The notes: generated from the letters alone by a model not told the origin. Shown: positions 32,572 through 46,164, counted from the first letter of the stretch. The stretch is DNA of 64,000 nucleotides from Ziziphus jujuba (GCF_031755915.1 NC_083388.1:7997001-8061000), one strand, 5' to 3'. Numbers and translations: made by a program.

Positions 32572-35500
32572 ATGGGATTCGATAATGAGTGTATACTGAA
32601 CATTCAATCCCTTGCTGGAGAGTACTTTTGTCCTGTTTGTCGTCTACTGGTATACCCAAATGAAGCATTACAGTCACAGTGCACTCATCTATATTGCAAA
32701 CCCTGTTTGACTTATGTTGTGAGCACTACCCGGGCTTGTCCTTATGATGGCTACTTGGTGACAGAAGCAGATTCCAAGGTTATTTATTCTACTGTAGAGG
32801 TCTTATGTTTACTTATGACCAAGTATTATCAATGCATTTATTAACTTATTTTAACTGCTTTTTTGCAGCCACTTCTTGAATCAAATAAGGCTCTTGCTGA
32901 AATTATAGGCAAAATAGTAGTTCATTGTCTATATCACAGGAGTGGATGCACATGGCAGGGACCTTTATCTGAGTGCACATCTCATTGTTCTGGGTGTGCA
33001 TTTGGCAATTCTCCTGTTGTGTGCAACCGGTGTGGAATCCAGATTGTGCATCGTCAAGTACAGGAGCATGCACAAAATTGTCCTGTGAGACTCAACCCGT
33101 GTCTTTAACATTCAATTTTTCCTTTTTTGTTTTTCAATTATTTTTTTTGTTAGAAGATAATAAGTTACACAAACAGTTTTGTTAACTGAAATCTTTATGT
33201 CCTTCATTGACAGGGTGTGCAGCCACAAGGACAGCAGTCAGAGGTTACAACAGACACATCATCTGCTGGCACAGCAACTACTGCTGATCAGACCCTGACC
33301 ACTCAAGTGGCAGCAGTGTCAGCTCAATCTCAGACTTCTCAAAGTACAGTTACCACAACACCTGGACAGGATTCCAGTCAGCAAGCCAACTCAAGCTCTC
33401 AAACTCAAGCAGCTGTGCCAACTGCTGAGCAGTGGTATCAACAACAACAACAGCAACAATATCAACAGTACTATCAGCAATATCCTGGATATGATCCATA
33501 TCAACAGCACTATCCTAGCTACCATCCCTATCAACAGGCAGCTGTTCCCCAATACCAGCAACAGCATCTGCAGGCTCAAGCACAACAAGTGGCTGGACAG
33601 CATCAACCTCAGGTGTACATGCAGCCTCAACCTCAATCTCAACTACAGCCCCAACAACTTGTTCAGCCTCAATCTCAGAACCAACCTCAATCTCAAGTAC
33701 AGCCTCAACCCCAGCCACAGCCTCAGGCGCCACAAGTTCAGGTTTCTGTGCCTGCTCAACCCCAGAACCAGGCTCAAGGCAACCCACAGCTGCAAGTACT
33801 CACTATGGTGCCTTCGCAAACCCAATCACAGACTTATCCGCCAGCTCATGGTCATCCAAATCCTCAACCTCAGCCATACTCCCAACCACAGCCTCCTCAA
33901 CATGGTCAAATTCCTCAGTATCAGCAGCTTCATCCTCAGATGCAACATCCCCCTCAAGTTCAACAACAGACCCAACAACCACAGATCCTGCCGCAGCATA
34001 ATCCTCCTTCTCAAGCTCAGCCACAAGGACAGCTTCAACATCCTCCTCAATTCCATCTTCCTCAGCCCAATCGACCCCCAAATGCTAATATCCAGCCTCA
34101 GGCACAGCATCCATCTGCCCAGGCTGTGACAGGTCATCACTCGTATCCTCAACCTCAACCTCATCCTCACCAGCAAATGCAGGCTGGAACTGCACAACAG
34201 TATCATGTGCATGCACAACCTCAATTTGGGCCTGCACCTCAGTCACAAAATGCCAGTCATATGCAGAGTCACTTCCCTCAGCAGCCTTTACTGATGAGGC
34301 CACCCCATTCTCATGCTACAATTCCGAGCCAGCAGCCAGCTTTATTACCGTCACCAGGTCAAGTCCAAGATATCACTCCTTCAAAACAGCAGTCTGTTCA
34401 TTCTCATTCTCAACAACCTGGACATCCAGTGCAGCAACGTCCTGTTATGCAGCCAGTTCAGCAACCCATGGCTCAGCCATATTATCAGCAGCCGCAGCCT
34501 TATGCCCAACACCAGGTGGCTATGACATCACAGTTGCGTCACCCGGGACAGCCTCATCCATTCCTACATCACACTCATGTCTATCCACAACCACCACCAA
34601 ATGTTGCACTATCACATGGCTTGCAACATGTGCAGTCACAAAATCCTGTAGGGAGGCCTTTGATGCCAAATCAAGGAGTGCAATCTCAGCCATATCCACA
34701 ATCTGCTGGGGAAGTTCAGGCAAGGCCAGTGTATGTAGGTGGAAACCAACAATCTGCAAACCAGAATAATATGCTCAAAGCAAATGGCCAAGTTCAATTG
34801 CCTTCTGAACAACATTCTGGTGGAAACACTAGACCAATAATATCTGAGAGGCAAGGTGATCCTTTATTTGAGAAAAGCTTGCCCCTGCAAGAAACTGAAG
34901 TACTTCCTCCAAAAACCGGTAAAATTGTTGCAAATGATGTGGAATCAGCACCTGGTTCGGAAGCTGATGTGGGTGAGGTAAAAATTGAGAAGTCTGAAAC
35001 TGATATGAAGTTCAAGGACAATGAACATAAATCCAAGGTTGAAGATAAAACTAGTCAAAAGAAGATTCTGCAGTCTACAGAGATGAGCATAGAACGTGAG
35101 TCACATCATATGGAAAATGGGGAACCTAAAATTAGGCCAGTAATGGAGGAAGTAAAACATGAAAGTACCCTGACGCATTCAACAAATGGTAAATCAGGGG
35201 ACGTGGTAGGTGAGGACACCAAAGATGTTCTTGATGTAGAGACCAGACAAAGTGAGCACTCTGTTCTTGAAAAGAAGGAGATTATGGATGGCTCTCAACC
35301 GAAAAATCCTCCATTACAAGTAGCAAAACTTCATGAAGAACAGGGTGGGAAGTTGCAGAAGGATCCTATCAGTGGATCTGATGAGGGCTTGAAAGCTGCA
35401 TCTGCTGCTTCAGCTCCAACAGTTGGTTGTCCAGCTCAGAATGCTTCATCGGGAGGAACTGTTCTTGGGAATGAAAAAATACAGTCTAATCAATATGGTT

Positions 35501-37712
35501 TTCTGGACAAAGGTGGCATTGGGGAACCTTCTCATCCACTTCCCATGTCTGATTCAGGAAGGCCTCACTATGGGTCCTCTACTCTCCCACAAAGGCCTGG
35601 TGCACCTTCTTTGTTACAAGCACCTCCTCCAGGTCCTCCACATCAATCACAGGGGCTGGGGCACCCTCCAACTCATTTTAGGCCTCAAGGACCAGGGCAT
35701 GTACCAGGACAGCCTTTTCACCCACCCAGTGGCACACAAGAAAGAGGCTTCACGGCAACCTTTGGAAGAGGACCTGGTCAGTATGGCCCTGCACATCGGA
35801 GCTTTGATGTGCAGTCTGGTGCTCCTCCAGGGACATACAATCAAGGACATGTGCCAGCGCTGCCATTTGGTGCTGTGCCTCCAAGTGCTTTTGATTCGCA
35901 TGGGGGAGTTATGGCGAGAGCAATTCCTCATGGTCCTGAAGGTCGGATGAGTTTACAACACCCTCCAGATGCACTAGAACCAGAAATGTTTCCAAATCAA
36001 GGGCCCGATCACATGAATGGTAGACGGCGTGATCCTTTTATCCCTGGGTCTTTGGAACAGGGAAGTCTTGCACAGCCATCCAGCATCCACCAAAATCTGA
36101 TGAGAATGAATGGGACTCCAGGTTTTGATTCCTCATCTACACTTGGTTCAAGGGATGAAAGGTTTAAGCCATTGCTGGATGAACGATTAAATTCTATGCC
36201 ATTGCCACCAGGTCCAGATCGTCGTGGTTTTGATCATGCAGAGTTTGAAGATGATCTAAAGCAGTTCCCTGTTCTTGATGCTGAGCCTATTCCCAAATTC
36301 AGGAATATATCTTCTAGACCCTATGATAGGGGACCCCCTGAGGGAAAGTATGATGCTGGTTTGAAATTGGATCCTGGGACTGGGTCCACTTCTTCTAGAT
36401 TCTTGTCCCCCTACCATCGTGGAGGTGCCTTACAGGCCAATGAGGTAGGAGAGAGACCAGTTGGCCTTCATGAAGATATTATTAGGAGAGCAGAACCTAA
36501 TCATGGCCATCCAGATTTTTTTGGTCCTGTTCCTGCATATGGTCGTCATCATATGGATAGTTTGCCGCCACAAAGTCCATCTCGAGAATACCCTGGTATC
36601 TCTTCACGTGGTTTTGGAGGTTCTGGATATGATGATTTCGATGGCAGGGAATTACATCGATTCGGTGAACCTGTTGGCAATGCATTCCATGAAGGGAGGT
36701 TTACCATGTTACCTGGCCATCTGCGCAGGGGTGAGTTTGAGGTTCCTGGAAACATGCGAATGGGTGAGCATTTCAGGAGTGATTTCATTGGTCAAGATAA
36801 CCTGCCTAGTCATCTTCGGAGGGGAGAGCACTTGGGTCCTCATAACTTGCATGGTCATTTGCACTTTGGGGAGCCAGTTGGTTTTGGCGGCCACCCTCGT
36901 CACGCACAGATTGGGGGAATGGCTGGGCCTGGGAGTTTTGAGTCATTTGCTGGAGGTAATAGACCAAGTTATCCTCGTCTTGGTGAGCCTGGGTTTAGGA
37001 GCAGCTTTTCACTTCAAGGGTTTCCAAATGATGGTGGATCTTACACAGTTAAGTGCTTATTTACAAATAAGTCAATATTTTGCTTTATTTGCAGTCCATC
37101 CAATTTTACTTAATTTAATTTTCTAAGTTTCGGTATGGAGGACTGACCTATTGAACCTTGTACTTAACATATTTTTACTGTTTGTACTTAATATATTTTT
37201 ACTGTTATCTGTGTCGACTGCAAACTTAGGATCATATTATTCAAGTTGCTTTTTAAGATCTTTGTTTTGATTTTGATTTCTGACTCTATTAATATTGTCA
37301 GGGAGACATGGAGTTTCACAATTGGAGGAAGAGAAAACCTGCTAGCTCAGGATGGTGTCGAATCTGTAAAGTTGACTGCGAAACAGTTGAAGGCTTGGAC
37401 TTGCATTCACAAACAAGAGAGCACCAGAAGCTGAGTATGGATATGGTACTGAGCATCAAGCAAACGGCAAAGAAACAGAAATTGTAAGTTATATGATGGC
37501 ATTTCATTGTTCACTCTTTCACTTTGAATTTTGATATATATATATATATATATATTTTTTTTTTTTCCCTTTTTGTTTTCATTGGCTTTAGAAATCTTTT
37601 TATCTTATTGTGTTTTGTATCAATTTGTAGAACATCTGGTGATCATTCATCACTTGGAGATGCAAGCAAGTCAAGGAATGCTGGTGCTGAGGGACGTGCG
37701 AAAAATAATTAG
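32572..37712 (+). CDS. RING/TRAF-type zinc finger, Gln-rich, C2H2 finger protein
   Basis: Five coding exons are inferred: 32,572-32,778, 32,869-33,084, 33,214-37,047, 37,302-37,483 and 37,631-37,712, giving about 1,506 residues. Residues 20-58 form a RING finger of C3HC3D type (FCPVC, CTHLYCKPC, CPYDG) like that of TRAF6. A TRAF-type finger follows (CLYHRSGCTWQG to HAQNCP, about 93-141). Residues ~145-530 are dominated by Gln and Pro. A charged segment and a Gly/Pro-rich part come next. A C2H2 finger closes the protein (C1438-x2-C1441, H1454, H1460). The RING suggests E3 ubiquitin ligase activity and the C2H2 finger contact with RNA or protein, but no function is known to me. I recall close relatives in many dicots. 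The start ATG opens the conserved MGFDNECILNIQSLAGEY. Confidence 0.9.
33430..34800 (+). repeat. CAA/CAG/CCT-rich coding repeat
   Basis: Within the third exon a long imperfect run of Gln codons mixed with Pro codons encodes the Q/P-rich domain. The mix of CAA and CAG and the many substitutions show it is old and not a pure microsatellite. Long antisense frames across it are composition artefacts. Confidence 0.85.
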
Positions 37713-40700
37713 TTATTGATGATGCTGCAATGTGGATCTCTCTAGTTTCGATTGACTTGGGGTTGAATTTGTTTCTTTGATATATGCCATTAGCATATAG
37801 GTGATTCACCCTTCCCTGCCTCTTTCTCTACTTTTGGGGTTGGTTTATGCTAGTTTTGTCATTTCAGGTTGCTGCCATGTTAATGGAGATGGTTTATGGA
37901 ACAGAAGTTCAGTGGCAGTTAAGTTTGTTGGTTTTTGTTCTCAAATCTTTATATTAGTGCTGGATAGGTTTTCTCTCACATTAGCATTATAATGTCAAAA
38001 ATGGTACCTTGCCATCACATTTTTTTTCCCCGTTTATATGGTATCTGTTGAGATAGCATTTTGCTAAATACTTCTGTGACTATTTGTATAGGATTTGATA
38101 TTGATCTGTGCTTTAGAGAATCTACAATAATAACTATGTATTAAAAACGATTTCTTTGTTCCAATATGGCTTGCTCCAACCTTATCATGGGCTTTGTGGG
38201 TTATAGCTCTTGTTGTCAGAAAGGAGCCAGTTCAAACAGTCTCTCCTGCTTTTAATTCTTCGTTTCTAGCTCATCTTTGTTCCAAAATTAGAGTAGTGGA
38301 CCTTGTGTAATCCTCTAGTTTCTCTGAACATTACTCATTATATTGACTCAAGCTTCAATGTTTCCACTTTCGTCATGGTTTTACTTTTCATTAATCTTAC
38401 CATTTTATTCACTTTTGAAATGTTGGTTAGTATGCGTCTTAGAAATTGGCAGCCCATTCTTCCTTCCTTATTGAGTGTCTTCTATCAAATCTTTTGAACT
38501 CATTTTTCATTCCTTAAACACTCGTTGTGGTTGATTTGCACTTCAGATTACTATCGAGGAGAATTTTCTCTGCATTTGCACAGATTAGACTTTTGAATTC
38601 TGGTGACTGACTGGAAAATTGGAATTACCAAAGAGTAGCAGATTATAAGTTATAAATACATAGCATGTGTAGGAAATCTTGTATCATGTTAGAGAGATGT
38701 TCGTAGAGAACTGTAATAATAGTAATGGCAACAGCGTGATGTTAGAATAACAACAAAGAAAGATGAGGAGGAGAAGATTAATAGTATTACAATAATGAAT
38801 GTGGTGGTGCTATGGATGATAGTAATGATAATAAAAATGACAACAACAACACAACTACTATTGCTATAATGATCCCATTGCTATAAAACTTTCAGGAATG
38901 GTTTACCTTTAGAACATCAATAATCTACCGAAAGTCATAATCAACTTCTTTCTTGTACACTTAGAAGATAACTCTTGTAACTTCATGAAGTTTTAACAAT
39001 TATGTTCAATGAATAATCTAATTGTCAAATATTAAAATTTATGTATGTGAATCCGATTTTTAAATACTTAACATGCCCTTTTTCTTTCCTCTCATAAGAT
39101 GAGGAATGTGTTTCCATTGTATGAGATTAAAAATCTGTTTAAATTTCTTAGTACTTATGCTATAATGTGCCTTATTCTTCCCAGCCACAGCCATAAGAGC
39201 ACGTTCCTATGGAATGACATTAATAATCTATATAAACTTCGGTAATTGTAGCGATTGAACGTATTGTTTTCTTCCCTCAGTTCTCTGTTCAGTTGTAGCT
39301 CTTTTGAGGAGTTAATATGATGCTCACGAAAAGAAGTGGGTTGTGAAATTGATCAAGCTTGGGATATTTTATTTCTTGGATTCTTTTCTATGTTATTTGA
39401 GTTAAGAAAAGTTATGGGGAGTATTCTCTGAAAGAAGTCAACTGGAAAGCTTTAGTTTTTGCATAAAATTTTTGATAATTGGCACCACGTCCTGAGCAAT
39501 AAGATGTTAGTGAAAGTTTAAAAGTTAGAGGAAGTGGCAGGAGAAGTTGGTTTATTTGTTATATATAAAATGGTTTTAGAATAGAAACTATCATGTGAGG
39601 TGGAGGTAGATTCATGATGCTGCTTTTGGACAACAGCAGTGTAGAAACTATATTATCAGGTATGAGGCTTCTAAATCATCATTAATGCAATAATTTAGTT
39701 TTTCCTGATAAATTAGTATGAGAACAATGTTAATTTTAAGAGCTGTTAGTCCTGTTGGTTAGAATTCTATGATTAAGCTTTATCATTAAGATTATGGTGA
39801 ACTTCAACTATTTTGACCAGCGAAAAGTACCCTGTTCTGCATCACTTAGGTACTTTTTTCTTACCTATTAGAAGCTGACGTTGATATTTAGTTACCATCC
39901 TTTTATAATACTATTTTGGTTTTAAAAAAAGCTTCTGTCTATGTTGTATGGCGAATCGGAGTGAACTATTATAGTTGCATTCTGTGAAAACTGAAAAGAC
40001 TTATTTCTGTAGTGTTCCCATAAGTAAATTTGTTACCATTTCTAATTGTTTACTGACGTGAGGTCTAGTGCATAATACTATCACCATATATTTAAGCTTT
40101 TGCGATCAATTCTTAATAGTTGATTTTTATTTTTGGTGAAATTTTTTTTTTATAATAGATCTTTTCAATTCGACCTGTCATTTTTTGGGCGAAGAAGACA
40201 ACATAAAGGCTGAAAGTTCAGTGGAAAGGTTTACACGATCATCTATTTTAATGTGGTAAGATTGTGTTAAGTGTACAGATTTTGTTTGTGGCGGTGTTTA
40301 CTGCTTAGTATTTATTTTGCAAAATTGGAGATGTGTTGGGCATTTTGTTTGTTTCTTTAGATACATATGATTAAGTACTGTTTTCCAAATGACTAGGGCA
40401 GTTACTTATCAGTTTTGTTATCTTAGATGCTTTGCAAAGAATGCTTGGCTCACATTCCACCTTTAGGCATTAGTTTTTTCTATAATTTTTTAGATCATAC
40501 TTGAAATTACTACTCTTTTTATCTTTTTCAGAAATTAAACTGGTGCTCTTTTATCTGTTTCTAGAAATTTCTGACATGCTTTTCAACTCTCTTGGTTAGT
40601 TAGCTTATTCTTAGGAAGAAGCTGAAGAATGCATTATGTTGGATAATGTGTTGGACACTATAGCCTTAGCTTAATTGTTGTGTGTGGGAATTACCAGTTT

Positions 40701-41055
40701 GAGGAATGAATTTATACGCTGAGACTTTGACCATGTATCTACAAATCAGTTGTCATTTAAATTTGACAAAACAGATCTTAAATTTGGGAGTTGCTTTTTA
40801 TTACACTTTTGACTTCCTTAGTGAAACAATTAGTAATTATGAAGGAGACAGTAGTCTGCTATTTGAACTCTAGACACTAGCTGGATAAAATTTGTTTTAG
40901 TCACATAGAAGGCTATAAGTCTGTTAAAAATAATTTACATTTTACATTGTCTTCTTTGAGGAGTTCAAATCATGTTAACCGATGGTGGTATTATTGGTGG
41001 GTGCATTAAGTTTTGTTGAATTCGTATCTTTTGATTGTTGGAGCCACTCATATCT

Positions 41056-41086
<31 letters not shown>

Positions 41087-43502
41087 GGGAGGAATAAAAT
41101 AAATTGTATAAATGGAGGTTTTGTCTGTTTGTGCTAGATAGGCATATTGCACTTATACAAATTGTTGTGCTTGTCTTTTGGACATGTCAAACCTGACACT
41201 TAACTCGAATCCTTTTATTTATATATATTTTTTCAAATACTGGTAAACCATCTAGCAAGCAGGAAATGCTATGGTTATTTATCTTTTTTATATGTAGTGT
41301 TATCCATTAAGCTATAATAACATTAGAATAGACTCAAATCATGGTAAAATTTGAATAGTAAATTTGGATTGCCACCCCTCAACTGTGGTTTAACTTCTCG
41401 TTAGCATAAATGCTTACAGAGGAATACTATTGATTCAAATATATCATAATGATTGATTTTTTCTTGGTGTAAGCTTTTATTTGTCTTGTAATTTCAATCA
41501 CCAAACCTAAGAATTACATGTATAGTTAGTTTCTGGTATCAACTAATTTGGTAATCCAAATTTGAAATTTCTACATCTCTGGTTGAGTAGATATAAACCT
41601 CTCTGCTCATGATGTTTGTTCATAATTCCTTTATAACAACTAACATAATTGACTACTATATGACCTTGACTCATACATTTTTCTTCTGCTGGCTCTCACA
41701 TTATGTATTCCATTAAAGATCTCCAATGGTTCATGAAAGTTTCCATCCTTTTGTATTGCTTGGGCTTCCATTGTAGTTAATGAGCTGCATTCTTAATGTT
41801 GGATGGGAGTTCTGCACTTCAAATCCTGCTTTGTTGTTTTTGTACCAGGTTTGTGTCTTTTTTTAAAGTTTTTTACTTTTGGCATTTCAGTTTTGTGTTA
41901 TGATGTGAATCCTAGAGTGATATGTTTTTTTTTCAGCTGTTTTTTCAATCTGGTTTTAATTTTATTTTTGCCTTTAAGTTGCATAACTGATTGCCTTTTG
42001 TTTTGCTACATTTATGTCTATCAATGTCTTGTATGTTTAAAACAAATATAGTTTGTCAAGTGGCTTATTTTTCCAAATTCTAACCAACAAGTTTATGATG
42101 AAGGACGGTTTCTTCTTATCCATTTTTCATTTGTCTCTGTGTAGTTAGCATGTTAGAATATGGCTTGATGGACATGGTTGTTTCCCAATCTTACCTCATC
42201 ATGATGTGTATGTCGTAACTAAACCCTGGTAATTAATTACTTTATGAGATTTTGTTCTTAGTATATATTTGGTTGACCATATAGTCAAATAGAACTAACA
42301 GTGGTCTAGATAGATTAGAACATACAGAAAAAGTCTCTCTCCTTACCCATCTTCCCTCCCTGAAGAGCAAGGATATTCTTCTGTTTTGCTTCTATCTAAA
42401 GGATTGGTTGAGTGCAATTTCCTTCTGTTTTTAGATTTATCAATTCTGATGCCTTTCCTGCTTTTCTCCTTACCCTGCAAAAATCGTAGAATATGAGAAA
42501 TAAGGTTCAATTTGAAATATAGTCTCATTGGAATAAGTATTATTGCCACCAATTATTTAAGATCTTTTGATTTAGTGCTTTTTGTTAATTTGAGAATAAT
42601 AATGTTCTTTAATCACTTCATTTTCTAATTTTTGGAACTTCATATTTTTTTTTTGGGGGGAAAAAAAATGTAGTTTTGGAGTTGCTTCAAAGTTCTTTCA
42701 GTGTTTAGTTACCAGGGACGATTTTATTGGTGTCTATCGAAGTTTGATAATTGTAGGGGGTTTATATCATTTATAGTTTTTAAATTTTATCTATTAGCTC
42801 CTTTCTTTTATTTTATTATTATTTTTTGTTTTTTTGGGCTACTGTCGGTCATATGTCTATTTGAATGTTCTAATATTTAATCCATTATTCATTTCAAGTC
42901 TTCCTTATTAGCTTTAGGAAGGTGCTTGGTATTTTGATCTATCAATTTTGTTTACCTTAAACTTCGCATCCCGTTGTCATTGTAAGTCAGATTTTTTTAT
43001 GTAAGATCTATTGTTTTTGTTTTGCTTTTCCTTTATTTTACAACATTTCTAGAGTAGTAGGTGGCAAAGGCATAGGTTTGAACGACTTATAGATACAATA
43101 CGGACACTGCTATTTCTTTAAAAAGTGGGTCAAAAAGCAATTTTTGGTTTGAATGTGAGGTTTTTGATTGCTATTCCTCTTGAAAGGTTTTAATGAGCAA
43201 GACGGTTTGTATGTTAGCGTTTGCTTTCATAGTGCTCCATAAATAGTTGTCAATATTTGTGCAATTATAGAGTTTCTTTAGGTAATAGAGTTGGAAGGGA
43301 AGGTGCTGAATTCGTGTTCTGTAGAAAACTATCCAAAAGTTCACCAATACAACAAGAGTAGGCATATTTGCACAAATTATAGAGACTAAAATAGTCACTC
43401 TTTTCTTTTAGAATTTTGAGAGCAAGTGGTGGTTGTTGAATGGCATAAACGAGGAATGCCCTTCTATTTATTTGTAGATATTTGTGGATCATGAATATAA
43501 TG

Positions 43503-43507
<5 letters not shown>

Positions 43508-43535
<28 letters not shown>
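43508..43535. repeat. (TA)n microsatellite
   Basis: An uninterrupted alternating tract next to the MITE-like unit that follows. Confidence 0.95.
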
Positions 43536-43539
<4 letters not shown>

Positions 43540-44041
43540 GAAACATATGTTTGGTTGAAATGGATTGTAAATAGGAATATAATCAAAATTGAAAGAACTT
43601 TTTTTTTTTTTTCCTTTCCCTTTTGGTGGTGAATATTGAAAGGAGAACTATTGATGAATGGAATGAATGAAAAAAAAAAAAAAATTTGATTTCATTGTTT
43701 GGTTGACTCTAGTAATTAATTGTGGATCAAAATTTCTGAAACTAAGACGTCAAATTTATTTGATTATCAATATTAGTTTGACAAAAATGCCCCTAACGAT
43801 AAATTTTATTAGTGAAGTTAATTAGACTGTATATATCTTTAAAGAAAGAAGAAAGTGTGAAGAAAAAACCTAGGGAGATTAGAAAAATAATCTAAAGGGT
43901 AATTAAGCAGTAGCTGGGTAATTTTTTTCACTAAATAGAAAAAATCGGTGACTAGGTAATTTATAGATTTTTTAACAATTCTAGCTGACAATGAAAAGGG
44001 CATTCTAATAGAACTCCATTCCAAGGCTACTTACGAAACAT
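43540..44041. mobile_element. Possible hAT-like MITE
   Basis: GAAACAT occurs at both edges (43,540-43,546 and 44,035-44,041). The inner left end ATGTTTGGTTGAAATGGA loosely mirrors the reverse complement of the right end, ATGTTTCG...GGAATGGAG. GTTTGGTT-type ends with internal GGAATG motifs are common in plant hAT MITEs. The inverted repeat is poor and the direct repeat overlaps it, so the call is weak. Confidence 0.35.
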
Positions 44042-44050
44042 TGGGGGGGA

Positions 44051-44081
<31 letters not shown>

Positions 44082-44763
44082 TTTAATGCAGACAGAGGTT
44101 GGTGGGGTTTACGGGATTAGTGGAAAAATGGGGGTCATATTTGATGCCTAGGGTGTGCTACTAAACTAGGATATGCCCTCCTGTGCTTTACTTTTGCTAA
44201 CGTTTTCTTGAAGCACTCACTGCTGGTTTGGTGGGTCCCTCCAAGTTGGTGACGATGAGATGGAAGATTTTTCTTGGCACGGATCTCTATGCTTCAGAAG
44301 TGACTATTGCTCACTCTGTTATTTCCCTTATTTATTTTCATTGCTTTGAACACATATGTATATATATTTTGTAAAAACATTACTAAAATTTCTCAGCTTA
44401 ATGATAGATTTCTTCAGTTCTTCTCGTAGCTATTCCTTATATCTCTCGGTTTATGTTTAGAACTTGGAAATTATTAAATAACTTGTTCTATTAGGATATA
44501 TGTATTTTTCTCTCCCTTTTTTTTTTTTTCCTCCTTTTTTTGGTTCAAAATTATAATATATTTTAGCTAAACACCTAAAACTCAATTCTTCATACATTCG
44601 TATATAAAACCCTAGCACTAAACGAACCGCAATGCTTTGGAATAGAGAACCAAAATAACTGCTCTCAACCGCTCTAATCTCTATTTCATATTAAAAAAAA
44701 AAAAAAACAATTTCTGTAAAGCATCTCCTGATTTTATTAAATCACTGAAGAAAGGAATGGGAA

Positions 44764-44773
44764 AGGTCATATT

Positions 44774-44811
<38 letters not shown>

Positions 44812-44845
44812 CTTTTGGGTCGCTAAATAGGTCATATTGTTTTTT
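44764..44845 (-). mobile_element. Minimal poly(A)-tailed retroposed insertion
   Basis: AGGTCATATTGTTTTTT occurs at 44,764-44,780 and again at 44,829-44,845. Between the copies lie the rest of a 37-base T run (44,775-44,811) and CTTTTGGGTCGCTAAAT. Read on the minus strand this is a 17-base body followed by a poly(A) tail within a long target duplication. That is the structure left by LINE-type reverse transcription, here cut to almost nothing. Confidence 0.55.
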
Positions 44846-45046
44846 ATATTCAATTTATTATCATATATATTGGAAAACCGCTCAAATGATTCATATTGAG
44901 ACACAGACGGTATTATCTTCGTACTTTCATGATTGAACAAATAGCTTACACATCTTATTACCCACCAAAAAATAAAAAAGGCTTAAAAGTAAAAGGAATC
45001 AAACAAAATATATCAAAGTGAGAAGAGCAAATTGAAAATTAAGAAG

Positions 45047-46146
45047 CTATTTGATATGCATGTCCTTAACAGTTTGACTGATTTTGAAATCACCAACAGC
45101 TTTGTCAAAGGTGCTTCTCACATGATGGCACATTAGCATTAGATCCTGGCATGCATCTTTAAGTACATCTTTTGCTGATTCACCTGAAGAAACAAAAAAC
45201 CAAAAAAAAAAAAAAAAAAAAAGCGAGAGAGAGAACATTTGTCATGAAAGAAACACATATTATAGATAAGCTTTATTTGGAGAAATTAATTTCCAAGTGG
45301 TATAATTGCAATCCAAAAACATAAAAGCAATCAATGTGTGCGCTACCTGTTGTTTGAATTCGAATATTTACTCGATTATCTGAAGGATGAGGAATGCTGT
45401 ATCCGCAGAATGCTACCCTTGGACTGCAACATCATAACATTACTTCCTCGTTTCCATAAAAAGACCAAATATAATTGATTTTTAAGATGCATAACAGTTA
45501 AAAGGGTAAATCCAAATCCCATAATTAAATTACAAAGGGCAAGACTCGAGAGTTTATAAACTGCTAAATACTGTAGTACATCCTTGACTGTTGGAAAGAA
45601 ATATTAACTTTCTTTTCTTATTTTTGGCTGCTTGGGTCTTTCACTATCCTCTACATACAAAAGCCTGGATCATAAATTAATCATGATCTACTTCTTTGCT
45701 TCCACAAGACTTTCACAAGAGAATAGTAGCTTTGGTAGTTTTGGGGATTGAACTCTCTGGCCTTTCATTTGCTAATAGCATTCCTGAAACTTACCATAAA
45801 TTCTATCTCTGCCCTCCTTTTCAAATGCAAAGTGGCAGTATATATTTGTCTCCATACTGAGCTTTTCTCAATGATATTATATATTTTAACATTAAGATAT
45901 ACAATTTAAATGGAAAATACAATTCATGGCTTTGACAACTAATGATTATCCCCCATAAAGAATTAGGGAAAAAGGGTATAATATGCGGAGTCGAATAGTT
46001 TTTATAAAGCTGAACTTACATATCATCATGTAAAGAGAAACTTACTCCTGATTCACAGTGAACCTGAGGGCATTTGCGAGAGTGTGATCCTCATCCGTTA
46101 AAGAAAACGTCGATTTGCTTGGATCTGAGATGGACCCGTGTTCCAT
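45047..46146 (-). CDS. RPAC2: RPAC2, subunit shared by RNA polymerases I and III
   Basis: Three coding exons (46,046-46,146, 45,347-45,423, 45,047-45,183) give 104 residues. A non-coding first exon (about 46,494-46,560) is joined by a 5'-UTR intron. The protein has the Rpb11-like dimerisation fold signature: TFSLTDEDHTLANALRF, then YSIPHPSDNRVNIRIQTTG, then KDVLKDACQDLMLMCHHVRS. This is the AC19/POLR1D family, which pairs with AC40 (RPAC1) at the base of Pol I and Pol III in the nucleus. Length and all junction phases fit plant relatives. The extra tail ISQTVKDMHIK follows the usual end. It is divergent from TIM10 and probably shares its promoter. Confidence 0.95.
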
Positions 46147-46164
46147 TACTACCTTCAGACAAAC

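Larger units (their letters stand above)
37713..44763. other. Long T-rich non-coding stretch
   Basis: The plus strand is T-rich and intron-like from 37,713 to about 42,600, with spliced-looking ends such as TTTCAG near 37,868 and TATAATAG near 40,159. Introns in the 3' UTR of the upstream gene are therefore possible. I find no coding family on either strand. Positions 38,690-38,880 hold a degenerate ATA/ACA-type triplet region, and 41,059-41,086 is a T run. The 44,080-44,330 part is GC-richer and unassigned. Confidence 0.5.

Noticed and set aside
33391..34759. Long antisense frames opposite the Gln-rich exon
   Set aside because: CAA/CAG repeats give open antisense frames rich in Leu or Val/Glu by composition alone.
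41803..42051. 82-residue hydrophobic plus-strand frame
   Set aside because: T-rich DNA yields Phe/Leu-rich frames; no membrane-protein family is recognised.
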